Source: Gemmataceae bacterium
GTDB lineage: Bacteria; Planctomycetota; Planctomycetia; Gemmatales; Gemmataceae
Reading direction: 5' to 3'
Assembly (NCBI GenBank): GCA_901538445.1
Contig: LR594584.1
Span: 339,717-403,716 of the forward strand
Length of the DNA: 64,000 bases
A program made the position numbers and the translations under genes. The notes under the pieces were generated by a model. That model saw nothing but the letters and a program-made list of their open reading frames with translations. It did not search any database and had not been told where the DNA came from. Shown here one piece after another: positions 45,910 through 53,107 of the stretch (positions are counted from its first letter, which is position 1; every line of letters begins with the position of its first letter).

Positions 45910-47412
45910 ATGCGGACCTTCAGTCCAGAGCCAGCCGTGCGATCAGCACTCGTGGTCGGGGTCGTGATGTTCGGGGTGGCCGGGTCCGGGCTGTTCAAGC
46001 GGGCCGAGGTTCCGCCCCCGCCCCTCGACGCCCCGCTCCCGACCGCCAAGCCCTACGGGCTCGCCAAGCCCCCGTTCGGGACGGTGTCGAGTACCAGTTG
46101 CGCCGCGGCCTCGTGCCACGGCGGCGGCAAGCTCGACACGCCCCGCAGCGAGTACAGCACCTGGGCCGCCACGGCGTTCACCAACCGCAAGCTCTACGAC
46201 CCGCACTCCACCGCGTACCGCGTCCTCTTCAACGACGACTCGGTCCGCATCGGCAAGCTGCTGGGCATCAAGGAGCCGCACAAGGAGGCGCTGTGCCTCA
46301 AGTGCCACTCCACCGAGGGCGTCAAGCCCGAGGAGGCGATGAGCGAGGGGGTCGGCTGCACCGCGTGCCACGGGCCGGCGGACAAGTGGCTCGACGTCCA
46401 CATGCTTCCAGAGTGGAAGACACTCTCGAACGAGACCAAGTACACCGACTACGGCTTCGTCCCCGGGAAGAACCTCGTCGCCCGCATGACGAACTGCGTC
46501 ACCTGCCACGTCGGCGACGCGGACCGCGAGGTGAACCACGACCTGATCGCCGCCGGGCACCCGCGGCTCGCGTTCGAGTACACGCGGTTCCAGTTCAACC
46601 CGACGTACCGGCACCACTGGGACGAGGTGATGCCGCAACCCGACTTCGAAGTGCGGGCGTGGACGGTCGGTCAGGCCGTGACGCTCCGGGCCGCGACCGA
46701 CCTGCTCCGCGTCCGGGCCGAGCGTGCCGCCGCGGGCGACACCAAGACCCCGTGGCCCGAGTTCTCCGGGCTGAGCTGCTACGCCTGCCACCAGTCGGTG
46801 ACCGGCGGCGACGTGGGCCGCGACGCGGCGCACCCGCGGCGGCCGGCCGGCGTGCCGGGGTGGGAGCTGTGGTCGAACGCGGCCGCGGGGGTCGCCGCGG
46901 AGCTGTGCCCGGACGCCTTCCCGGGGGTCGCCCCGCCGGGGCTGCGCGAACTGGCCGCACTTCGTAAACTGATGCAAAAGCGGTCCCCGGACCCGAAGGC
47001 CGTCGCGGTCCGTGCGAAGCGTGCGGTCGCCGAACTCGACGCGTGGCTCGCGGCGCTCCAGACCGCACAGGACAAGGGGCAGATGCCCCCGCTCGCACTG
47101 GCCGCACCCCGCAGGTTCGCACACGCGCTCGCGGCGAACGCGCTCTCGGCCGACCGGGCGATGCTCGCGGACTACGATTGGGACGCCAACTCGGCGCACT
47201 ACCTCGGGGCCGCGGCGATGTACCACGCCTCGGGCGGAAGGGCCAACGAGCCGAAGTGGAGCGGCCCGATCTTCGGGCTGGCGAACGAGCTGGACTTCCC
47301 GAAGCGGAAGTCCGGCGAGCGGTTCGACAGCCCGGCCGGGTTCGGGGACGCCAAGCGGGCGCGGGTCCGCGACTCGTTCCGCGAGCTGTTCGACGCGACG
47401 AGCGGCCGGTAA
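45910..47412 (+). CDS. Pentaheme cytochrome c (C554-like), second paralogue
   Basis: A 500-residue exported cytochrome, 27 bases after the first. It has a signal-like segment near the start (VRSALVVGVVMFGVAG). Haem sites are CAAASCH (CX4CH), CLKCH, CTACH, CVTCH and CYACH; the motif VNHDLIAAGHPRLAFEY sits before the fifth. Each region matches the first paralogue in order. The C-terminal 150 residues are helical and without haem sites. Shares an operon with its neighbours (same strand, small gaps). Confidence 0.85.
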   Translation: MRTFSPEPAVRSALVVGVVMFGVAGSGLFKRAEVPPPPLDAPLPTAKPYGLAKPPFGTVSSTSCAAASCHGGGKLDTPRSEYSTWAATAFTNRKLYDPHSTAYRVLFNDDSVRIGKLLGIKEPHKEALCLKCHSTEGVKPEEAMSEGVGCTACHGPADKWLDVHMLPEWKTLSNETKYTDYGFVPGKNLVARMTNCVTCHVGDADREVNHDLIAAGHPRLAFEYTRFQFNPTYRHHWDEVMPQPDFEVRAWTVGQAVTLRAATDLLRVRAERAAAGDTKTPWPEFSGLSCYACHQSVTGGDVGRDAAHPRRPAGVPGWELWSNAAAGVAAELCPDAFPGVAPPGLRELAALRKLMQKRSPDPKAVAVRAKRAVAELDAWLAALQTAQDKGQMPPLALAAPRRFAHALAANALSADRAMLADYDWDANSAHYLGAAAMYHASGGRANEPKWSGPIFGLANELDFPKRKSGERFDSPAGFGDAKRARVRDSFRELFDATSGR

Positions 47413-47477
47413 CGTTCAGTTCGCCCCCGGCCGGTTGGGCCGGGGGTCTCGACGAGAGCCGACATCTGGGGAATGCC

Positions 47478-49118
47478 ATGTGGCGAATGCTGACGGCGTT
47501 GTGCGTTGCGGCCGGCGCGCTGGTGCTCGGCCTCGCGTCCGGGTCGCGTGCCACCCCGGCCGCCCCGCAGGACAAGGCCGACCCGAAGCCCGCGGCCGCG
47601 CCCGGGTGCGACTACCTCGGCAAGGGGCCGACGAAGGACTCCGCGGGCGACATCTCCGCCGGCATCCAGGCGTGTGAGCTGTGCCACATCGGCTCCACCA
47701 AGGGCCAGGCCGCCAAGTTCCTCAAGGTGTACCAGTCCGACGAGTTCGTGCTGCTCAACGAGTCGGAGACGTGGGTGAACTCCGACATCCACAGCCACGC
47801 CACGAAGTGCCTGACCGGGCCGCTCGGCAAGCAGATGTCGGCGAACCTCAAGTACAACGTCGCCGAGGCCCCGGCGTGCCTCGCGTGCCACTCGGCCGAC
47901 AAGTCGCCCACGAAGCCGCTCGCCGACAAGAAGTACAAGGACTTCGCCACGGCCGACGGCGGCGTGAACTGCACCGTGTGCCACGGGCTCCACGAGCGGT
48001 GGCAGTCGGACCACTACAAGACGCCGGACCAGGAGGGGCAGCCGCTCCCGTGGCGGTCGAAGAACCCCGATTACAAGTGGGAGCGCGGCATGGCCGACCT
48101 CCGGAACCCGGTGGTGAAGGCCAAGCTGTGCGCGTCGTGCCACATCGGCAACGCGGCCGAGGGGAAGGTCGTCACGCACGAGATGTACGCGGCCGGGCAC
48201 CCGCCGCTGCCACCGTTCGAGCTCTCGTCGTACATGGAGGCCGAGCCCAAGCACTGGGCGTACCCGACCGACCCGAAGCTCAAGTTCTTCGCCGGGCTCC
48301 CGGCCGACGAGCGGTGGAGCAAGTTCCACTTCCACCCCGAGAAGGACGAGTCGTACCTGACCCGGCACTACGCGGTCGGCGCGATCGCGGCGCTGCGGGC
48401 CGAGGCCGAGGTGCTGCTGGCCGATGCCGAGGCGAACCTGAAGGGCGGCGACGGGATCGACTTCGCCCGGTTCGACTGCTACGCCTGCCACCACGACCTG
48501 AAGTACCCGAGCGAGCGGCAGAAGCGGGGGTACGAGTCGGTCCCCGGCCGGCCGACGCTGCGGACCGCGACCGGCGTTCCCGCAACGCTCGTGGCCAAGC
48601 ACGCCGAGGGAATCGAAGCCGGCGGGCTGAAAGCGAAGGCCGCCGGGTTCGAGCAGAAGTGGGCGGCGCTGCGGAAGGCCGCCACCACGCGACCGTTCGG
48701 CGACCCAAAGGCGGTCCAGGCCGCGGCGAAGGGGGTGGTCGAGTGGTGCGACGGCTTCCTGGCCGTCCAGTGCGAGTCGGCGGCCCCGCTCTACACCCCG
48801 GACCAGGCCAAGCGGCTCCTCGGCATGATCCAGGGGGCGGCGACCGGCCCGTCGTCGCTGGCCGACGCGGAAGCGGCGATGGTGCTGTCGTGGGGCTACC
48901 TGACGCTTGCGAAGGAGGCGAAGCTGCCGCTGCCGGAAGCGAAGCTCCAGGGGCTCTCGAAGGTGTTCCCGTTGAACGTGCGGGTCGAGCCGTACTCCGT
49001 GAAGGGGATGGAGGGCGCGCCCGTGCCGGCACAGTTCCCGCCGCGAATGAAGGCCGTCAACGCCTTCGAGTCGATGATGTTCCGCGACGCCTTCCTCGGC
49101 CTCACCGGCGGGAAGTGA
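47478..49118 (+). CDS. Pentaheme cytochrome c (C554-like), third paralogue
   Basis: A 546-residue exported cytochrome with signal peptide MWRMLTALCVAAGALVLGLA. Five haem sites CELCH, CLACH, CTVCH, CASCH and CYACH; the equivalent of the GHPRL segment is THEMYAAGHPPLPPFE. Unlike the other two its first site is a standard CXXCH. It lies 65 bases after the second gene and is followed by the GTGAGCCCGCCGGT palindrome, a natural end to the operon. ATG at 47478 gives the signal peptide. Confidence 0.85.
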   Translation: MWRMLTALCVAAGALVLGLASGSRATPAAPQDKADPKPAAAPGCDYLGKGPTKDSAGDISAGIQACELCHIGSTKGQAAKFLKVYQSDEFVLLNESETWVNSDIHSHATKCLTGPLGKQMSANLKYNVAEAPACLACHSADKSPTKPLADKKYKDFATADGGVNCTVCHGLHERWQSDHYKTPDQEGQPLPWRSKNPDYKWERGMADLRNPVVKAKLCASCHIGNAAEGKVVTHEMYAAGHPPLPPFELSSYMEAEPKHWAYPTDPKLKFFAGLPADERWSKFHFHPEKDESYLTRHYAVGAIAALRAEAEVLLADAEANLKGGDGIDFARFDCYACHHDLKYPSERQKRGYESVPGRPTLRTATGVPATLVAKHAEGIEAGGLKAKAAGFEQKWAALRKAATTRPFGDPKAVQAAAKGVVEWCDGFLAVQCESAAPLYTPDQAKRLLGMIQGAATGPSSLADAEAAMVLSWGYLTLAKEAKLPLPEAKLQGLSKVFPLNVRVEPYSVKGMEGAPVPAQFPPRMKAVNAFESMMFRDAFLGLTGGK

Positions 49119-49133
49119 CCGCACCAGACCAGT

Positions 49134-49202
49134 GAGCGGCGTGGCGTGAGCCCGCCGGTGGAACGCACACGGTTCTACCGGCGGGCTCACGCCGCGCCGC
49201 TC
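49134..49202. repeat. Second copy of the GTGAGCCCGCCGGT palindrome
   Basis: Arms 49134-49159 and 49177-49202 pair over 26 bases with one mismatch; the loop is 17 bases. The stem matches the element at 34372-34431 except for the loop, which is unrelated. It follows the third pentaheme gene by 15 bases, so it can serve as its terminator. Confidence 0.85.
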
Positions 49203-49241
49203 GCCACAACGCCTCCTCTCCCGGCCCGGCACTTCTCGGCC

Positions 49242-50219
49242 ATGAAACTCGTCTACACCCGCCGGTACAACATCGGCTTCTTCGGCGTCGAACGGTTCCA
49301 CCCGTTCGACTCGCGGAAGTACGGGCGTGCGTGGCGCGCCCTCGGCCGCGAGGTCGGGCGCGCGCGGAACCGGGCGTGGGTCGGCGTGCCGCGGCCCGCG
49401 TCGCTCACTGAACTCGCGACCGTTCACACGTCGGACTACCTCAAGCGGCTCGAAGACCCGCGGGTGCTGGCCCGCGTGCTGGAGTTGCCGTTCGTTCGAC
49501 GCCTGCCGGCGTGGGCGGTGTGGCGGTTCGTGTTGCGGCCGATGCGGTGGGCCGTCGCCGGGTCGCTCGTCGCGGCCCGGGAGGCGCTCGCCGGTGGCGT
49601 CGCGATGAACCTCTCGGGCGGCTACCACCACGCAAAGCCCGGCAGCGGCGAAGGGTTCTGCGTCTTCAACGACGTCGCCTACCTCGTCCACTCGCTCCGG
49701 GCCGAATCGCGACTCGGGCCGGACGACCGCGTGGCGTACATCGACACCGACGCGCACCAGGGCAACGGCGTGTGCCACGCCTTCCGCGACGACCGCCGCG
49801 TGTTCGTGTATGACGCCTTCAACCCGCGGATCTACCCGGCGTACGACCGCGACGCCCGGGACCGCATCGACTGCCCCGTGCCGCTGCCCGCGGACTGCAC
49901 CGGTGCGGAGTACCTGCGGCTCCTGGAATCGACTCTGCCGGGGTTCCTCGACTCGATCGCCCGCACCGGCCGCGTCGGGCTGGCGGTGTACAACGCGGGC
50001 ACGGACGTGTTCGCGGGCGACGCGCTGGGCCGGTTGAACCTCGCCGCGGAAGACGTGCTCGCCCGCGACCTGTACGTCATCGACCAGCTTCGCACCCGCG
50101 GCGTGCCGGTGGTGATGCTCCCGAGCGGCGGGTACAGCCGCGAGAGCTACCGGCTCGTGGCGAACACCGCCGTCGCCCTGCTCAACAGGTACGCGAGCGG
50201 CCCGTCGGTCACTTCTTGA
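49242..50219 (+). CDS. Histone-deacetylase family (acetylpolyamine/acetoin-type) hydrolase
   Basis: A 325-residue zinc hydrolase of the arginase-deacetylase fold. The motifs are GGYHHAKPGSGEGFCVFND with the catalytic His pair, VAYIDTDAHQGNGVCHAF with the zinc-binding Asp and His, and LAVYNAGTDVFAGDALGRL with the third zinc ligand Asp. Substrate may be acetylated polyamines, acetyl-lysine or small amides. The C-terminal VVMLPSGGYSRESY is typical. ATG at 49242. Its stop overlaps the convergent PPC protein's stop by 11 bases. No partner gene is evident. Confidence 0.85.
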   Translation: MKLVYTRRYNIGFFGVERFHPFDSRKYGRAWRALGREVGRARNRAWVGVPRPASLTELATVHTSDYLKRLEDPRVLARVLELPFVRRLPAWAVWRFVLRPMRWAVAGSLVAAREALAGGVAMNLSGGYHHAKPGSGEGFCVFNDVAYLVHSLRAESRLGPDDRVAYIDTDAHQGNGVCHAFRDDRRVFVYDAFNPRIYPAYDRDARDRIDCPVPLPADCTGAEYLRLLESTLPGFLDSIARTGRVGLAVYNAGTDVFAGDALGRLNLAAEDVLARDLYVIDQLRTRGVPVVMLPSGGYSRESYRLVANTAVALLNRYASGPSVTS

Positions 50220-52284
50220 CCGACACCCAGATCACCTCGCTCGCGTACCCGATCTTCACGACGAAGTTGATCGCCACGAACGCCTGCACGCACACCGGCA
50301 CGTCGTCGCACTCGGCCGCGTCCGGTGCCGCCTTCAGCACGACGTGACCGGCGCTGCCGGTGCCGAGCAGGGTCTTGCTCTTGCCGTCGAGCATCGTGAC
50401 GCCCGGCGGCAGCGGGTTGCCGAACACGCTCCCGAGGTGCCGCAGCGGGACGTCGAGCGTCACCGCCTTGTCGTACCCCGGGCCGCGGAGCACCTCGACG
50501 TCGATCTTCACCTCCTCGCCGGGCTTCAGCACGATTCGAGTCTTGCTCACCTTCACCGCGGCGATGTCGGACGGCGTCGTGACCGCGACCGCCTGCATCC
50601 CGGCGTCGAACCGGCCGCGGCCGCCGCCGGGGAGGTAGATCTCCTCGACCGCGACCGCCTCGTGCGACACCGCCCGCGGCGCGCCGCCCGGCTCCGGAAT
50701 GGCCGCCGTGCCGACCACGGTGACGACCGCCGCGTCCGGCTTCGCGTCGGCCGCAGCCGAGACGACGAGGAGCCCCTGCGTCATGTTCGCGGGGATCGTC
50801 AACGGGCTCACCGTCACCCCGGCCGGCAGCCCCTTCACCTCGACCTTCACCGGTCCTGCGAACCCGTTTGTGCGGGTCACCTGGGCGTACCACGCGGTCC
50901 GCGACCCGGCCCCGATCATCGCCTTCGACGGGTCGCATTTGATCGTGAAGTCGGGCCGGGCGGCATCGATCTCCAGGTAGTACGGGAAGGCATCGCCGCC
51001 CTTGTTGTTCAGGTCGCGGACCCGCACGACGACGTCACCGTCGGCGGCCGGCGTGAATACCAGCCCCGCGTCCTTGCCGTTCAGGTCGTCGTTCGATGCG
51101 AGCACCTTCCCGTCGGGCGTCATCACGTCGATCGCGCTGTCGAGTTGGCTCCGCAGTTCGGTGCCGAACCGCCGGGCGAAGACTTCGATGCGCACCGGCT
51201 TGCCCTTCACCGCCGCGAAGACGAAGTGGTCGAGGTCGCGCTTCGCTCCGATGCGGGCGTTCACCCCGCACGGGAGCGTGACCCGCGTCGCCGCCTTCGG
51301 CGTGTCGTTCGGCTCGGTCTCTTCGAACAGCGGGAGCGCCGTCGCGACCACCGGCACCGGGTTCGTGCTCGCGTCGCCCGACTTCAGCGGAACGGTCGTG
51401 ATCCCCGGAACCGCCGGTGCGGTGACGGTCCACCCCGCCCCGAGCTTCGCCGCACTGCCGACCGGCGCGGCCTTCGCGGTCTGGTTCAGCCCGACGCCGA
51501 TCGGGAACGCCTGCGCCGCGTAGGGCGTGTCGGTGACCGTCAGCGCGTAGGCCCACCGCGGGTCGCCGTCGTACTTCGCGTCGCGCACGGCGACGCGGTA
51601 CGCGCCGTCCTGAGGCACGGCGAACGTCAGTACCGGGTCGGCGAAGAACCCGTCGTCGGCCGCGGCGAGTTCCTTGCCGGTCGCGTCGTACACGGCGACG
51701 AGCGGGTCGGCGTGCTTCTGGAGGTCGTGGATCTTGTCCTGGGTGCGGGCGCACGACACCTCGAAGGTCAGGAGTTGCCCGGCTTTTGCGGTAATCGTGT
51801 AGTAGTCCACGCTCTCGGCCGCCTCGATCCGCCCGCACACGACGCACGGCACCGGCACCGCCTGCGCCTTCTCGGGCACGCCGATCCCCGGGAGTTTCTT
51901 CACCACCGACAGATCGACGACGAGGAGTTGGCCGAGCGACGAGATGCCGTGGGCGGTAGCGATGCGGAACTCGTGGACCCCGAGCCGCGCGTCGGCCGCG
52001 ACATCGACCTTCAGAGTGACCGACGCGACGACCGGCACCGGCGTCTTCGGGTCGATCTTGGGCGGGTCCTTGGGCGGCAGCGGCGCGGCGGTCAGCCCGG
52101 CCCCCTCGAACAGCACCTTGTACGCCCCGTGGAGCGAACTCGTCTGGCAGGCGACCGCGACCTCGGTGCTCGTGCCGCGCTGGACCGCGACCGGCGACGT
52201 GTACGTCAGCATCGGGAACGACGTCTGGCCGAACGCAGCGGCCGGGAGGAGTGTCACGCAGAGCAGCGCGAGAGCGGAACGCAT
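50209..52284 (-). CDS. Secreted beta-sandwich protein with PPC-like domains
   Basis: A 691-residue exported protein. Signal peptide MRSALALLCVTLLPAAAFGQ. The mature part has bacterial pre-peptidase C-terminal-like (PPC) domains: one near residues 145-250 (ESVDYYTITAKAGQLLTFEV, HADPLVAVYDATGKEL) and one near 335-440 (EETEPNDTPKAATRVTL, DLDHFVFAAVKGKPVRIEV, SAIDVMTPDGKVLASNDDL). Ig-like domains follow (GPVKVEVKGLPAGVTVSPL). No protease domain is present. Proteins of this build are common and abundant in planctomycetes; they probably act at the cell surface, function unknown. ATG at 52284. Confidence 0.75.
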   Translation of the reverse strand: MRSALALLCVTLLPAAAFGQTSFPMLTYTSPVAVQRGTSTEVAVACQTSSLHGAYKVLFEGAGLTAAPLPPKDPPKIDPKTPVPVVASVTLKVDVAADARLGVHEFRIATAHGISSLGQLLVVDLSVVKKLPGIGVPEKAQAVPVPCVVCGRIEAAESVDYYTITAKAGQLLTFEVSCARTQDKIHDLQKHADPLVAVYDATGKELAAADDGFFADPVLTFAVPQDGAYRVAVRDAKYDGDPRWAYALTVTDTPYAAQAFPIGVGLNQTAKAAPVGSAAKLGAGWTVTAPAVPGITTVPLKSGDASTNPVPVVATALPLFEETEPNDTPKAATRVTLPCGVNARIGAKRDLDHFVFAAVKGKPVRIEVFARRFGTELRSQLDSAIDVMTPDGKVLASNDDLNGKDAGLVFTPAADGDVVVRVRDLNNKGGDAFPYYLEIDAARPDFTIKCDPSKAMIGAGSRTAWYAQVTRTNGFAGPVKVEVKGLPAGVTVSPLTIPANMTQGLLVVSAAADAKPDAAVVTVVGTAAIPEPGGAPRAVSHEAVAVEEIYLPGGGRGRFDAGMQAVAVTTPSDIAAVKVSKTRIVLKPGEEVKIDVEVLRGPGYDKAVTLDVPLRHLGSVFGNPLPPGVTMLDGKSKTLLGTGSAGHVVLKAAPDAAECDDVPVCVQAFVAINFVVKIGYASEVIWVSVKK

Positions 52285-52370
52285 GGCAGCGGCTCCGGGG
52301 AGGGCGGTGTGGCGGGACCGCCAGAGTACCACAGGCCCGGAAGTGGTGCCACCCGGCGACGGGGAACGAA

Positions 52371-52397
52371 ACGGGCCGCCCCGGTGGGGCGGCCCGT
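52371..52397 (-). terminator. Hairpin between two minus-strand secreted-protein genes
   Basis: A perfect 12-bp stem (52371-52382 with 52386-52397) and 3-base loop lies 23 bases past the stop of the gene at 52420, followed on the minus strand by TTCGTTCC. Likely an intrinsic terminator for that gene. Confidence 0.75.
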
Positions 52398-52419
52398 GTG
52401 CGTCTCGGGAGTCGCGGTC

Positions 52420-53040
52420 TCAGTTCGTGCTGCCCGGGGGGGCGTCGAACTTCGTGAGGTCCAGGACCGACTCGGCCTCCTGGATCTTGTACGAGAGCTT
52501 CACGATCCCCATGTCCTTGACGAACCACATGCGGACCGTGGTCTTGGTGCCGGCGACGTTGAGGTCCGCCCCCTCGACCTGGATCGCCTCCACGTCCTTG
52601 TCGAGCACCTTGATCTTCTCCTTGTCCTCCTTCACCTTGAACGTGCCGCTCACGTCCTGGGTGCCCACCTTGCTCTTGATGTCCCAGGCGTCGCCCTTCT
52701 TGGCCGGGATCTGGAGGATCTTCACCGGCGGGTCCACCTTGTCGTCCTTCACCTTGACCCGGTACACGCCGTCGCCGCGGACCGAGTACAGTTCCGACGC
52801 GACGACCTTTCCGTTCACCAGGGTGTCCACCTTGGTGTACTCGTCGGCCCCGGCCTTCTCGGTCCCGGTGACGACGACCTCGATGGTCTGGTCCTGGACC
52901 TTGTACGTCCACTTCGTTTTCTGCTTGAGCGGGAAGTACCCGCCGGCGTTCGGGGCCGCGTCCTTGGGCGGCTGGGCGAGGAGCGAGCCGCCGAGCAGCA
53001 CCGCCGCCGCACCGACGAGGAGACGTGTCACGCGCAACAT
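52420..53040 (-). CDS. Small secreted hypothetical protein
   Basis: A 206-residue exported protein with signal peptide MLRVTRLLVGAAAVLLGGSL ending LLAQ. The mature part is Lys/Asp/Val-rich beta sequence (GYFPLKQKTKWTYKVQD, TIEVVVTGTEKAGADEYTKV, FVKDMGIVKLSYKIQEAESV), a single-domain beta-barrel pattern resembling the LolA-like/DUF-type secreted proteins of planctomycetes. I cannot name its family. It shares strand and a short gap with the DUF1559-like protein upstream (67 bases). Confidence 0.65.
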   Translation of the reverse strand: MLRVTRLLVGAAAVLLGGSLLAQPPKDAAPNAGGYFPLKQKTKWTYKVQDQTIEVVVTGTEKAGADEYTKVDTLVNGKVVASELYSVRGDGVYRVKVKDDKVDPPVKILQIPAKKGDAWDIKSKVGTQDVSGTFKVKEDKEKIKVLDKDVEAIQVEGADLNVAGTKTTVRMWFVKDMGIVKLSYKIQEAESVLDLTKFDAPPGSTN

Positions 53041-53107
53041 CCGTAAGCCCCTGTTCTGTTGGTTGCGGTCCGGGAACCGCGGTAGTATACGCGGCCGCGC
53101 CGCGGGG

